From: Castellaniella defragrans_A
GTDB lineage: Bacteria; Pseudomonadota; Gammaproteobacteria; Burkholderiales; Burkholderiaceae_B
Reading direction: 5' to 3' (one strand)
DNA length: 64,000 bases
Assembly: GCF_040394755.1 (NCBI RefSeq)
Contig: NZ_JBEBRQ010000003.1
Shown: positions 26,769 through 35,659 of the stretch, in pieces
Position numbering within the stretch: position 1 is the first letter of the stretch
Layout of the letters: each line of letters starts with the position of its first letter
Translations under genes and position numbers: made by a program
The notes under the pieces: model-generated
Databases searched by the model: none
Told to the model about the DNA's origin: nothing
Seen by the model: only the letters and a program-made list of their open reading frames with translations

Positions 26769-27314
26769 ATGTTTGAGCGCGCCGCCCGTCTCGTCATGCG
26801 CGGCTTCGAGATCCTGATCGTCGCCTGTCTGGCCATCATGGGCATCCTGGTGTTCGGCAATGTCGTCCTGCGCTACGCCTTCAATTCCGGCATCGCCATT
26901 TCCGAGGAACTGTCCCGCCTGCTGTTCGTCTGGCTGATCTTCATGGGCGCCGTCCTCGCTTCGGCCCAGCGCAGCCATATCGGCTTCGATACCCTGCTGC
27001 ACAAGGCCGGACCGCGGACCCGGCGCGCCCTGGTCGTATTCACCGGCCTGCTGATGCTCACCGGCTGCGCGATCTTCATCCTCGGGGGGTGGAAACAGAC
27101 CCTCATCAACCTGGACAACAGCTACCCCGTGCTGGAAATTCCATACGCCTGGCTCTACGCCGCCGCGCTGGTTTTCGGCATCGCCCTGATCTTTCCGGTC
27201 TGTAACAACATCCGGCGCGCCCTGAGCGGCCTCGACGACCACCTCACCGAGGACCTGGCCGGCCGCATCGAGAAGCAGGCCGCGAAAATCCACGCCGAGG
27301 AGCCCCGCCCATGA
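26769..27314 (+). CDS. TRAP transporter small permease (DctQ type)
   Basis: 181 residues, four hydrophobic segments, beginning near ILIVACLAIMGILVFGNVVL. Typical DctQ features are the motif around ISEELSRLLFVWLIFMGAVL and the short hydrophilic tail. The small permease joins the large DctM subunit in the inner membrane. CGGAGG lies before the ATG. The stop overlaps the dctM-like ATG by four bases. Confidence 0.92.
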   Translation: MFERAARLVMRGFEILIVACLAIMGILVFGNVVLRYAFNSGIAISEELSRLLFVWLIFMGAVLASAQRSHIGFDTLLHKAGPRTRRALVVFTGLLMLTGCAIFILGGWKQTLINLDNSYPVLEIPYAWLYAAALVFGIALIFPVCNNIRRALSGLDDHLTEDLAGRIEKQAAKIHAEEPRP

Positions 27315-28588
27315 GCGCCGCACTATTCCTCGGCACGCTGCTGAGCCTGATCGCCATGGGCCTGCCCATCGCCTTCACGCTGATGTTCGCGGGGGTGGCG
27401 ATGATGCTGCTCATCGGCCAGTTCGACACGCAGATCGTCGTCCAGAACGCCATCGCCGGCGCGGATAACTTCGTGCTGATGGCCGTCCCCTTCTTTATCC
27501 TGGCGGGCGAGCTCATGAACGCCGGCGGCCTGTCCAAGCGCATCGTGGAAATGGCCAGCGCCTTCGTCGGCCACCTGCGCGGCGGCCTGGGCTACGTGGC
27601 GATCTTTGCCGCCCTCCTGCTGGCCAGCCTCTCGGGTTCGGCGGTGGCCGATACCGCCGCGCTGGCCGCCATCCTGGTGCCCATGATGCGCCAGGCGGGC
27701 TACAACCCGGAACGCGCCTGCGGCCTGATGGCGGCCGGCGGCATCATCGCGCCGGTGATCCCGCCCTCGATCGGATTCCTGATCTTCGGCGTCGTGGCCA
27801 ACGTCTCCATCACGCGCCTGTTCCTCGCGGGCATCGTCCCGGGCATCCTCATGGCCGTCTCCCTGGTCATCGCCTGGTGGTTCATGGCCCGCGGCCAGGA
27901 TGTGCGCGTGGCGCCCCGCGCGCCCTGGTCCCGGCGCCTGGAACTGCTGGGCCGCGGCGGCTGGGCCCTGATGCTGCCAGTCATCATCATCGGCGGCCTG
28001 CGCTTCGGCATCTTCACCCCGACCGAGGCGGCGGTCGTGGCCGCGGCCTACGCCCTGTTCGTCGGCGCGGTGGTCTATCGCGAACTGACCTGGCGCACGA
28101 TCTACCAATGCCTGCTGATCACGGCGCGCACCACCTCGGTGGTGCTGCTGCTGGCCGCGCTGGCGATGGTGGCCTCCTACATGATCACCATCACGGACAT
28201 CTCGGGTCAGGTCGGCGGCTGGCTGCAATCCCTGACCGATCACCCCCTGGCGCTGGTAGCCGCCATGATGACCGTCGTGTTCCTCGTCGGCATGGTGCTG
28301 GACTTCATTCCCATCGTGCTGATCTTCACCCCGGTGTTCATGCCGATCATCCAGACCGCCGGCATCGATCCCATCTATTTCGGCGTGATCTTCATCATGA
28401 ATTGCGCGATCGGCATGATCACCCCTCCGGTGGGCGTCGTGCTCAACGTGGTCAGTTCCGTGGGCAAAGTGTCCATGAGCCAGGCGACACGCGGCATCCT
28501 GCCCTTCCTGCTGGCGCTGCTGGCCATCCTGGCGCTGCTGATCCTGTTCCCCCCCCTGGTCACCGTGCCAGCCCAGTGGTGGCACTGA
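27311..28588 (+). CDS. TRAP transporter large permease (DctM type)
   Basis: 425 residues, about 12 membrane segments, the ion-coupled transport subunit. Conserved DctM stretches are MAVPFFILAGELMNAGGLSK, SLSGSAVADTAALAAILVPM, GGIIAPVIPPSIGFLIFGVV and GMITPPVGVVLNVVSSVG. It overlaps the small permease by ATGA and precedes the binding protein by 29 bases, giving the gene order Q-M-P. Confidence 0.94.
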   Translation: MSAALFLGTLLSLIAMGLPIAFTLMFAGVAMMLLIGQFDTQIVVQNAIAGADNFVLMAVPFFILAGELMNAGGLSKRIVEMASAFVGHLRGGLGYVAIFAALLLASLSGSAVADTAALAAILVPMMRQAGYNPERACGLMAAGGIIAPVIPPSIGFLIFGVVANVSITRLFLAGIVPGILMAVSLVIAWWFMARGQDVRVAPRAPWSRRLELLGRGGWALMLPVIIIGGLRFGIFTPTEAAVVAAAYALFVGAVVYRELTWRTIYQCLLITARTTSVVLLLAALAMVASYMITITDISGQVGGWLQSLTDHPLALVAAMMTVVFLVGMVLDFIPIVLIFTPVFMPIIQTAGIDPIYFGVIFIMNCAIGMITPPVGVVLNVVSSVGKVSMSQATRGILPFLLALLAILALLILFPPLVTVPAQWWH

Positions 28589-28617
28589 CGCGCCCCCCTT
28601 CATTCCAGGAAACCACC

Positions 28618-29598
28618 ATGAAACTCCGTAGCGCACTCCTGACCGGCCTGCTGGCCGCCTCGCTGGCGGGCAATGCCCTGGCCGTGACCAGCGCCAAATT
28701 CGCCGTCACCCTGCCCGAGAAATCCCACCAGGGCCTGGGCGTGGCCCGGTTCATCGAGCTGGTCAAGGCCAAGAGCAACGGCGAAATCGAAATCAAGCCC
28801 TACTACAACGGCATCCTGGGCAACGATGTGCAGGTCACTTCGGCCCTGCAAGGCGGCACCATCGAGTTCACGGTGCCCCAGACCACCACGCTGACCGGCA
28901 TGGTCAAAGCCTTCGAGCTCCTCGACTTCCCATTCCTGTTCAAGAACACCGCACAGGCCGACAAGATCCTCGATGGCCCGGTGGGCGAGAAGCTCCTGGA
29001 AACCCTGCCGGAACACAGGCTGATCGGCCTGGCGTATTGGGAAAACGGCTTCTTCAACACCACCAACAGCAAGCGCCCGATCGTCAAGGCCGAGGATTTC
29101 CAGGGCCTGAAATTCCGTTCCATCCAGGCCAGAATCACGCAGGAAACGATCAAGGCGCTGGGCGCCAATCCCGTGCCGCTGGCGGTGCCCGAGCTCTACA
29201 CCGCGCTGGAAACCCGCACCATCGACGGCCAGGGCACGCCCAATGCGGTGATCACGCCCCTCAAGCTCTACGAGGTGCAGAAATACCTGTCGATCACGCG
29301 CCACAGCTACGGCGCCTTCATTCCGCTGGTCTCCAAAGACTTCTGGGACACGCTCACCCCCGGGCAACAGCAGATCCTGAAGGACGCGGCCATTGAAACC
29401 CGCGCCTACCAGCGCGAAGTCGCCCGCAAACAGGATGAGGCGGCCAGGGAACTCATGGCCCGCAACGGCATGCAGATCAACGAAGTGAGCGACGCCGAGT
29501 ACGCGCGTATGCGCGAGCAGGTCCAGCCCGTCTGGCACATGTTCATCCCCAATGTCGGGCAGGCTCTGTTCGATCAGGCCCAGGCCGAATTGAAATAA
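28618..29598 (+). CDS. TRAP transporter substrate-binding protein (DctP type)
   Basis: 326 residues with a signal peptide (MKLRSALLTGLLAASLAGNA). The DctP fold is shown by HQGLGVARFIELVKAKSNGE, GLAYWENGFFNTTNSKRPI and the substrate-carboxylate-binding region EDFQGLKFRSIQARITQETI. The Arg in FRSIQ sits where DctP proteins hold a carboxylate, so an organic acid is the likely substrate. Followed by a strong hairpin and then by the two aromatic-acid enzymes. Confidence 0.93.
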   Translation: MKLRSALLTGLLAASLAGNALAVTSAKFAVTLPEKSHQGLGVARFIELVKAKSNGEIEIKPYYNGILGNDVQVTSALQGGTIEFTVPQTTTLTGMVKAFELLDFPFLFKNTAQADKILDGPVGEKLLETLPEHRLIGLAYWENGFFNTTNSKRPIVKAEDFQGLKFRSIQARITQETIKALGANPVPLAVPELYTALETRTIDGQGTPNAVITPLKLYEVQKYLSITRHSYGAFIPLVSKDFWDTLTPGQQQILKDAAIETRAYQREVARKQDEAARELMARNGMQINEVSDAEYARMREQVQPVWHMFIPNVGQALFDQAQAELK

Positions 29599-29608
29599 TT
29601 TCAACCCC

Positions 29609-29631
29609 GGGCGCCGCGCCTGGCGGCGCCC
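29609..29631 (+). other. Intercistronic hairpin after the binding-protein gene
   Basis: GGGCGCCGC, five bases, GCGGCGCCC: a perfect nine-base-pair stem ten bases after the dctP-type stop. No T tract follows. Such hairpins can protect the upstream message, so more binding protein than downstream enzyme is made. Confidence 0.5.
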
Positions 29632-29675
29632 TTCACCATCCCTCGGCCGCGCGCCACGGGATGCCCGGAGCCATC

Positions 29676-30695
29676 ATGAAACTCGCCACACTCAAGGACC
29701 AGACACGCGACGGCCAGTTGGTCGTGGTCAGCCGCGACCTCACGCTTTGCGTCCCTGTCCCCGACATCGCCCCGACCCTGCAGGCCGCGCTGGACAATTG
29801 GGACGACTGCGCCCCAAGTCTGCGCGAAGCCTACGACTGGATCAATGACGGCGGGGTGCCGGACGCCATACCTTTCGATCCCACCGCCTGCCACTCGCCG
29901 CTGCCGCGCGCCTACCAATGGGCCGACGGCTCGGCCTACCTGAACCACGTGGAACTGGTGCGCAAGGCGCGCAACAGCACCGTGCCCGAATCCTTTTTCA
30001 GCGACCCCCTCATGTACCAGGGCGGCTCGGACGCCTTCATCGGACCGCGCGACCCCATCATCGCCGACAGCGAGGATTGGGGCATCGACATGGAGGCCGA
30101 GGTCGCCGTGATCACCGGCGATGTGCCGATGGGCGCCAGCCTCGAGGACGCGGAACAGGCCATCCGCCTGGTCATGCTGGTCAACGACGTCTCGCTGCGG
30201 GGCCTGATTCCCGCCGAACTCGCCAAGGGCTTCGGTTTCTTCCAGTCCAAGCCGGCCAGCGCCTTTTCGCCGGTTGCCGTCACCCCCGACGAATTGGGCA
30301 CGCACTGGCGCGATGGCAAACTGCACCTGCCGCTGCTGGTCGAACTGAACGGCGAGCCCTTCGGCCGCCCCAATGCAGGCCAGGACATGACCTTCAGCCT
30401 GCCCCGGCTCATCGCCCATGCCGCGCGCACCCGCCGCCTCGCGGCCGGCAGCATCATCGGCTCGGGCACCGTCTCGAACAAGCAAGGCGACCTGCATGGG
30501 TCCAGCATCCGCAACGGCGGGGTCGGATACTGCTGCATCGCCGAGGTCCGCATGTACGAAACCATCGAGGACGGCAAGCCCGCCACGCCGTTCATGCGAT
30601 TCGGCGACCGCGTCCGCATCCAGATGCTCGACGAGGCCGGCCAGGATGTCTTCGGCACGATCGATCAGGTCGTCCAACCCCGCCCAGGAGGCTGA
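29676..30695 (+). CDS. Fumarylacetoacetate hydrolase family protein
   Basis: 339 residues. The FAH catalytic domain spans roughly 80-335: the metal-binding acidic residues are in DWGIDMEAEVAVITGD and LVMLVNDVSLRGLIP, then GFGFFQSKPASAFSPVAV, and GSIIGSGTVSNKQGD near the end. The N-terminal 80 residues match the small extra domain found in bacterial fumarylacetoacetases. Start chosen at 29676 because GGAG lies six bases ahead, inside a five-codon-longer reading. With the next gene it would finish homogentisate or gentisate breakdown, but no ring dioxygenase is nearby. Confidence 0.88.
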   Translation: MKLATLKDQTRDGQLVVVSRDLTLCVPVPDIAPTLQAALDNWDDCAPSLREAYDWINDGGVPDAIPFDPTACHSPLPRAYQWADGSAYLNHVELVRKARNSTVPESFFSDPLMYQGGSDAFIGPRDPIIADSEDWGIDMEAEVAVITGDVPMGASLEDAEQAIRLVMLVNDVSLRGLIPAELAKGFGFFQSKPASAFSPVAVTPDELGTHWRDGKLHLPLLVELNGEPFGRPNAGQDMTFSLPRLIAHAARTRRLAAGSIIGSGTVSNKQGDLHGSSIRNGGVGYCCIAEVRMYETIEDGKPATPFMRFGDRVRIQMLDEAGQDVFGTIDQVVQPRPGG

Positions 30696-30700
30696 AGCCC

Positions 30701-31348
30701 ATGTTCGAGCTCTACTCGTATTTCCGCAGCTCGGCGGCCTACCGGGTCCGCATCGCGCTGGGCCTCAAAGGGCTGAACTACACCACCGTGCCGGTGCATC
30801 TGCTGCGCGACGGCGGGGAACAGCTCTCCGCCCGCTACCTCGCCATCAACCCCGAGGGCCTGGTTCCCGCACTGGCCGACGGCTCCCAGATCATCACCCA
30901 ATCCCTGGCGATCATCGAATATCTCGATGAGGCCTACAGCCCGGCCAGCCTGCTGCCCCAGGCGCCGCTCGAGCGCGCACGGGTGCGCGCGCTCGCGCTG
31001 CACATTGCCTGCGACATCCATCCGCTGAACAATCTGCGCGTATTGCGCTACCTCTCGCACCAGGCTGGCCTCGGCCTGGAGGCGCGTAACGACTGGTACC
31101 GCCATTGGATCGTCACGGGCTTCCAGGCCCTGGAAAAACAGCTGGCGCACTCACCGGACACCGGCCTGTGCTGCCACGGCGACCAACCGGGGCTGGCGGA
31201 TTGCTGCCTGATTCCCCAGGTGTTCAACGCCCAGCGCTACGAGGTCGACCTCGGTCCGTTCCCGACCATCGCGCGCATCGCCACACACTGCGAAACCCAC
31301 CCGGCCTTCCAGGCCGCGCATCCCGCACGCCAGCCCGACGCGGAATGA
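30701..31348 (+). CDS. Maleylacetoacetate (or maleylpyruvate) isomerase, zeta-class GST
   Basis: 215 residues. The glutathione-binding N-terminus shows the zeta signature SSAAYRVRIALGLKGL (residues 9-24) and NPEGLVPALADGSQIITQSL. The helical C-terminal domain contains IACDIHPLNNLRVLRYL, the usual DIHPLNN motif of this family. It catalyses cis-trans isomerisation with glutathione. It starts five bases after the FAH stop, with AGGAGG ahead. Whether the substrate is maleylacetoacetate or maleylpyruvate cannot be told from sequence alone. Confidence 0.9.
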   Translation: MFELYSYFRSSAAYRVRIALGLKGLNYTTVPVHLLRDGGEQLSARYLAINPEGLVPALADGSQIITQSLAIIEYLDEAYSPASLLPQAPLERARVRALALHIACDIHPLNNLRVLRYLSHQAGLGLEARNDWYRHWIVTGFQALEKQLAHSPDTGLCCHGDQPGLADCCLIPQVFNAQRYEVDLGPFPTIARIATHCETHPAFQAAHPARQPDAE

Positions 31349-31354
31349 TCCGCA

Positions 31355-31403
31355 CACCGGCACGATGCCGCCTGAGCCGAGGCAAAGGGGCGCCGTGCCG
31401 GTG
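31355..31403 (+). terminator. Hairpin after the isomerase gene
   Basis: CACCGGCACG and its exact reverse complement CGTGCCGGTG enclose 29 bases, seven bases after the isomerase stop. No T tract follows; possible transcript end of the TRAP-FAH operon. Confidence 0.4.
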
Positions 31404-31442
31404 ACGCCTTTCAGCCACAGTTCCATGCTTTTCGCGGAGATC

Positions 31443-31479
31443 AGGGTTTACCCCTATCTTTGGATTAGGGTTTACCCTA
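31443..31479. promoter_or_regulatory. Two GGGTTTACCC palindromes before the 75-residue gene
   Basis: AGGGTTTACCCCT at 31443-31455 and TAGGGTTTACCCTA at 31466-31479. The second is a perfect 14-base dyad apart from its TT centre. Centres are 24 bases apart, and the nearer one lies about 51 bases before the ATG at 31524, where an activator or repressor would touch a promoter. Confidence 0.55.
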
Positions 31480-31523
31480 GAATGTCTCCATTGAAGGAAC
31501 CCCCTTCAGACCAGGAGCAGCAT

Positions 31524-31751
31524 ATGAACTACGGCAATACACCGGCCCTTTTCTCCGATGCCCTGGAACGCGCCTACACTCAGGCCGTCATGGATGCATC
31601 GGGAACCGTGTCGATCAAAGACATGTTCCGCGCCATCGGGCGCGGCATCAAATACGTCGGCACGCGCATGGTCCACGCCTTCGGCGACATGACCTACGCG
31701 CAGGCCCAGGCCCGCGCACGCGACGCCCGGTATTCGCGGACGCAGTGGTGA
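31524..31751 (+). CDS. Small protein of unknown function, 75 residues
   Basis: I recognise no family. CAGGAGCAG before the ATG is a good ribosome-binding site. The sequence begins MNYGNTPALFSDALERAYTQ and is probably helical and basic in its second half (FRAIGRGIKYVGTRMVHAFG, then a QAQARARDARYSR tail). There is no signal peptide and no clear membrane span. Two copies of a palindrome shared with the hsp20 and LuxR genes stand before it, so it may be a stress or low-oxygen induced protein (inference). Convergent with dmpG, 24 bases apart. Confidence 0.75.
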   Translation: MNYGNTPALFSDALERAYTQAVMDASGTVSIKDMFRAIGRGIKYVGTRMVHAFGDMTYAQAQARARDARYSRTQW

Positions 31752-31775
31752 TCGGGTAGGGCTGCGGTACCAGGA

Positions 31776-32813
31776 TCAGGCTTCAGCGCGGCCAGTCCCG
31801 CCGCGCAACAGCGACAAGGCCGTATCCTCGATCATGTCCTCCTGACCGCCCACCATGCCGCGACGCCCCATCTCAACCAGAATGTCACGGGCGGGCACCC
31901 CATATTTCTGCTCGGCGCGCTTGGCAAACAACAGGAATGAACCATAGACCCCGGCGTAACCCAGCGTCAGGGCATCGCGATCGATGCGGATGGGAAAATC
32001 CATCATGGGCACGACGAGATCCTCGGCCACATCCTGGATCTTGAACACATCGATCCCTGTCTCGATATCCATCATATCGAGGACTGCCACCAGAACCTCC
32101 ATCGGCGTATTGCCCGCACCGGCGCCCAGGCCCGCGCAGGCCGCATCAATACGATTCGCCCCCGCTTCGATGGCGGCAATACTATTGGCCACACCCATAG
32201 CCAGGTTGTGGTGACCGTGAAAGCCCAACTCCGTTTCAGGCTCGAGAGCATCGCGCACCGCCAGCAGGCGCTCACGCACCGTGCCCGGCAATAGATGGCC
32301 TGCCGAGTCCGTCACATAAATGCAATTGGCGCCATAGCTTTCCATCAGCTTGGCCTGTCGGGCCAGGCCCTCCGGGCTATTCATGTGGCTCATCATCAGA
32401 AAGCCAACGGTATCCATGCCCAAACGGCGGGCCTCGGTAATGTGCTGCTGCGAAACATCCGCTTCAGTGCAATGGGTGGCGACACGAATAACATGCACAC
32501 CCAGCCCATGCGCCATCCGCAAATGATCCACCGTGCCGATCCCGGGCAACAGCAGGGCCGATACCTTGCTCTGCCTCAGCACGGACAGCACGGCCCCCAG
32601 ATACTCCTCATCCGAATGAGCAGGAAAACCATAGTTGACCGACGCACCGCCCAGACCATCTCCGTGGGTGACTTCGATCAACGGCATACCCGCCTCATCC
32701 AGGCCCTTGGCCACAGCGCGCATCTGCTCCAGTGTGATCTGGTGCCGCTTGGGATGCATCCCATCGCGCAATGTCATGTCATGCAAGATGATTTTCTTGG
32801 CTGTCTGAGTCAC
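31776..32813 (-). CDS. dmpG: 4-hydroxy-2-oxovalerate aldolase
   Basis: Splits 4-hydroxy-2-oxovalerate into pyruvate and acetaldehyde and hands the acetaldehyde to DmpF through a tunnel. 345 residues from the GTG at 32813, exactly the family length; the in-frame ATG 13 codons earlier lies inside dmpF. GAGGGG precedes the GTG. Active-site features: LRDGMHPKRHQ with Arg16, Asp17 and His20, and metal ligands in FHGHHN (199-202). It follows dmpF by ten bases. No hydratase (dmpE) or ring-cleavage genes are present here. Confidence 0.93.
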   Translation of the reverse strand: MTQTAKKIILHDMTLRDGMHPKRHQITLEQMRAVAKGLDEAGMPLIEVTHGDGLGGASVNYGFPAHSDEEYLGAVLSVLRQSKVSALLLPGIGTVDHLRMAHGLGVHVIRVATHCTEADVSQQHITEARRLGMDTVGFLMMSHMNSPEGLARQAKLMESYGANCIYVTDSAGHLLPGTVRERLLAVRDALEPETELGFHGHHNLAMGVANSIAAIEAGANRIDAACAGLGAGAGNTPMEVLVAVLDMMDIETGIDVFKIQDVAEDLVVPMMDFPIRIDRDALTLGYAGVYGSFLLFAKRAEQKYGVPARDILVEMGRRGMVGGQEDMIEDTALSLLRGGTGRAEA

Positions 32814-32823
32814 GATATACCCC

Positions 32824-33738
32824 TCAACGCACGGCGGATGCGGCCACACCATTGGCCTGCAGGATGTGCCTGGCCATCAGCTCGGCAGTACGCGCCGCGG
32901 CAGCCGTCATGATGTCCAGGTTGCCGGAATACTTCGGCAGATAGTCGCCCAGGCCTTCGATCTCCAGGTAGATCGAAACGCGCTTGCCGTCAAACACCGG
33001 GCCATTGACCAGGCGATAGCCGGGCACGTACTCACGCATCTGTTCGAGCATCCGCTGGATCGATTCGGCAATCGCCGTCCGGTCGGGTTCCGTTTCAGTC
33101 AGGCAATGCACCGTATCGCGCATGATGATGGGCGGTTCGGCCGGATTCAGGATGATGATGGCCTTGCCAACCTTGGCACCGCCCACCTTTTCGACGGCGC
33201 CGGCCGTCGTGCGCGTGAATTCATCGATATTTTTGCGCGTCCCGGGGCCAGCCGAACGCGAGGACACCGTGGCCACGATTTCACCGTAGGCGACGGGCTG
33301 TACACGCGAGACCGCATACACCATTGGAATGGTTGCCTGTCCACCGCAGGTCACCATATTGACGTTGCGCTCATCCCGGCCCGCCAGGGCAGTCAGATTG
33401 ACCGGCGGCACGCAAAATGGTCCGATGGCTGCGGGCGTCAGATCAATCATGCGCACGCCCAGTGCGGTAAGTTTGTCCGAATTTTCCTGGTGCACGTAGG
33501 CGCTGGTCGCATCGAAAGCAAAGCGGATATCGTCCTCGACGACGTGGGGCAACAGGCCATCCACACCCTGATCAGTGGTCTTCAATCCCAATTCCCGGGC
33601 CCGCTTCAGGCCATCGGACTGCGGATCGACCCCAACCATCCATAGCGGCTCTATCCAGTCGCTGCGCATCAACTTGGCCAGCAGATCGGTACCGATATTG
33701 CCTGGGCCAATGATCGCGGCCCGCAATTTGTTTGCCAT
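32824..33738 (-). CDS. dmpF: Acetaldehyde dehydrogenase (acylating)
   Basis: Oxidises acetaldehyde to acetyl-CoA with NAD and CoA, in complex with DmpG. 304 residues. NAD-binding GPGNIGTDLL at 11-20 and the catalytic Cys131 in NMVTCGGQATIPM. SSRSAGPGTRKNIDEFT is a family hallmark. It sits between the TRAP permease (about 50 bases upstream) and dmpG, so uptake and cleavage are co-expressed. Confidence 0.95.
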   Translation of the reverse strand: MANKLRAAIIGPGNIGTDLLAKLMRSDWIEPLWMVGVDPQSDGLKRARELGLKTTDQGVDGLLPHVVEDDIRFAFDATSAYVHQENSDKLTALGVRMIDLTPAAIGPFCVPPVNLTALAGRDERNVNMVTCGGQATIPMVYAVSRVQPVAYGEIVATVSSRSAGPGTRKNIDEFTRTTAGAVEKVGGAKVGKAIIILNPAEPPIIMRDTVHCLTETEPDRTAIAESIQRMLEQMREYVPGYRLVNGPVFDGKRVSIYLEIEGLGDYLPKYSGNLDIMTAAAARTAELMARHILQANGVAASAVR

Positions 33739-33787
33739 GATGAACTCCTAAGGTCTCGAGCGTGAAAATGGGGTCATAGGAGCACGC

Positions 33788-35074
33788 TCATTTACCCATG
33801 AGACTGAGTGGCGCCAATGAAAGTGGCGGTACGTAAGTGATCAGCAACAACACCGCCAGCATCGATACGATGAAGGCCATGGCGCCCGCGGCGGCCTTCT
33901 CGAGGCTGATCCCCGCAAGACGGGCCCCGACGAACAGATTCACGCCAACCGGCGGCGTCACCATGCCGATGGCCAGATTGACGATGACGACGATGCCGAA
34001 ATGGACCGCATCCACACCGACGGCCAGCACGACCGGCAGAAGGATCGGCGTCAGGATGATGATGGCCGCCAGGGTTTCCATGAACATCCCGACGAACAGC
34101 AGCAGCACGTTGATCAGCAGCAGAATCAAGACATGGTTGTCGGTCAGGCTCACCATGGCCTCGGCGATCATGACCGGGATGCGCTCGATGGTCAGGACCC
34201 GGCCAAAGATCGTCGCCGTGCCCACGATCATCACCACAGTCGCGGAGGTCAGCGCCGAATCCGCGATCACGCGGTACAAATCCCGGAAGCTCAATTCCCG
34301 GTGGACGAACACGCCCACGATCAAGCCATAGATCACGCCGACAGCGGCGGCCTCTGTCGGCGTGAACACACCGCCATAGATTCCGCCCAGAATGATCAAT
34401 GGGACCAGCAGCGCCCATTTGGCATCCCAGACCGTCGCCCAGATCTCGCGGGCTGTATAGCGCCTGTCATCGCCCTTGTAGCCGCGCCTGCGCGCGCTGA
34501 ACCAGGCCACCATGATCAGGCTGACGCCCACCAGGATACCGGGGATGATGCCCGCCAGGAACATTTGCGTAATCGACACATTGGCCGATACCGCATAAAT
34601 GATCATGGGAATGCTCGGTGGAATAATGATGCCGATACTGCCTGCGGAGGCGAGCAGGCCCACCGACCAGCCCCTGTCATAGCCCGCCTTGGACATGGCC
34701 GGCAGCATGATGCCGCCGATGGCCGCTACGGTCGCCGGCCCCGAGCCCGAAATCGCCGCGAAGAACATGCAGGTGACCACCGCGATGATGGCCAGCCCGC
34801 CGGTGTAGCGGCCAAAGAACACAGCGCCCACATTGAGCAGCCGGCGCGACAGGCCGCCATGGCCCATCAGATCACCGGCCAGGATGAAGAAGGGCACCGC
34901 CATCAACGGAAACGAGTCGATCGAAGTCACCAGGCCCTGGGCAATGAAGCTGCTGCTGACCTTGCCGCTATACAGCAGCGCCAGCGCCGAAGCCAGGCCC
35001 AGTCCGATCGCCACTGGGACCGCGGCGATCAACAGCGCAAGAAAACAGCCGAAAAGCAGGAGCGAAACCATCAT
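33788..35074 (-). CDS. TRAP transporter large permease (DctM type), second system
   Basis: 428 residues, about 12 membrane segments. Conserved stretches MAVPFFILAGDLMGHGGLSR, AAISGSGPATVAAIGGIMLP, GSIGIIIPPSIPMIIYAVSA and GMVTPPVGVNLFVGARLAG. Its ATG overlaps the small-permease stop (TGATG near 35074). It lies between the small permease and dmpF. Not closely similar at the amino-acid level to the first TRAP system at 27.3 kb, so the substrate probably differs. Confidence 0.93.
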   Translation of the reverse strand: MMVSLLLFGCFLALLIAAVPVAIGLGLASALALLYSGKVSSSFIAQGLVTSIDSFPLMAVPFFILAGDLMGHGGLSRRLLNVGAVFFGRYTGGLAIIAVVTCMFFAAISGSGPATVAAIGGIMLPAMSKAGYDRGWSVGLLASAGSIGIIIPPSIPMIIYAVSANVSITQMFLAGIIPGILVGVSLIMVAWFSARRRGYKGDDRRYTAREIWATVWDAKWALLVPLIILGGIYGGVFTPTEAAAVGVIYGLIVGVFVHRELSFRDLYRVIADSALTSATVVMIVGTATIFGRVLTIERIPVMIAEAMVSLTDNHVLILLLINVLLLFVGMFMETLAAIIILTPILLPVVLAVGVDAVHFGIVVIVNLAIGMVTPPVGVNLFVGARLAGISLEKAAAGAMAFIVSMLAVLLLITYVPPLSLAPLSLMGK

Positions 35075-35550
35075 CAGCCCTCCTGGCGCAGGCTGCGCGC
35101 CTCAAGCACGATCTCCTGAGCCAGGCGCCAGAGCACGAGCGCAAAGCCCACCGTGGGCGCCATGTAGATCCAACCCATGGGCAATCCCATGGACGAAGAT
35201 TTCTGACCGAAACCGAAGATCTTCATCGACAGCGCATAGCCTTCCTTCATGACCAGCAACGCAAAAACGCCGAACACGAGATAGGCGAAAATATTGAGGT
35301 AATGCCGGCCGCGGGAGGGCAGACGCTCGCTGAGCGCCGTCACACAGATGTGTGCCTTGCGCTTGACGCCATAACTGACGCCGATATAAGTCGCCCAGAT
35401 GAAACAGTAGCGTGCCAATTCCTCAGACCAAGTCAGGGAATCATGCATGACATAGCGCATGAAAACCTGCGCACCAATCAGCAAGGACATCAGCGACAGG
35501 AGGAAGACGAGCAGCCCCTCCTCAAGATGATCATCGATCAGCTTGATCAT
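35074..35550 (-). CDS. TRAP transporter small permease (DctQ type), second system
   Basis: 158 residues with four hydrophobic segments (VFLLSLMSLLIGAQVFMRYV, then WSEELARYCFIWATYIGVSY, YLNIFAYLVFGVFALLVM, WIYMAPTVGFALVLWRLA). DctQ-like WSEELARYCFIWATYIG corresponds to SEELSRLLFVWLIFMG in the first system. It is separated from the binding-protein gene by 109 bases that contain a hairpin. Confidence 0.9.
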   Translation of the reverse strand: MIKLIDDHLEEGLLVFLLSLMSLLIGAQVFMRYVMHDSLTWSEELARYCFIWATYIGVSYGVKRKAHICVTALSERLPSRGRHYLNIFAYLVFGVFALLVMKEGYALSMKIFGFGQKSSSMGLPMGWIYMAPTVGFALVLWRLAQEIVLEARSLRQEG

Positions 35551-35617
35551 GATTGCTTTCCCGGTATGCGCCCAGAGATATCCCGGGCGTGCTCAGTGAA
35601 CATGGCCAGCAGCGGGC

Positions 35618-35638
35618 CGCCGGGCACAGGACCCGGCG
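35618..35638 (-). other. Intercistronic hairpin between binding-protein and permease genes
   Basis: CGCCGGG and CCCGGCG form a seven-base-pair stem with a seven-base loop in the 109-base gap after the binding-protein stop. There is no T tract. The position mirrors the hairpin after the binding-protein gene of the first TRAP system. Confidence 0.45.
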
Positions 35639-35659
35639 CGCACGCTGCGGCGTCAGGAT

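Noticed and set aside
27323..28636. A 437-codon minus-strand open frame
   Set aside because: Antisense to the TRAP large permease; His/Gln/Asp-rich shadow of a hydrophobic protein.
31443..31479. A telomere-like or transposon end repeat
   Set aside because: The TAGGGTTTACCCTA dyads recall such ends, but there is no transposase and no target duplication, and the copies sit at promoter distance from genes.
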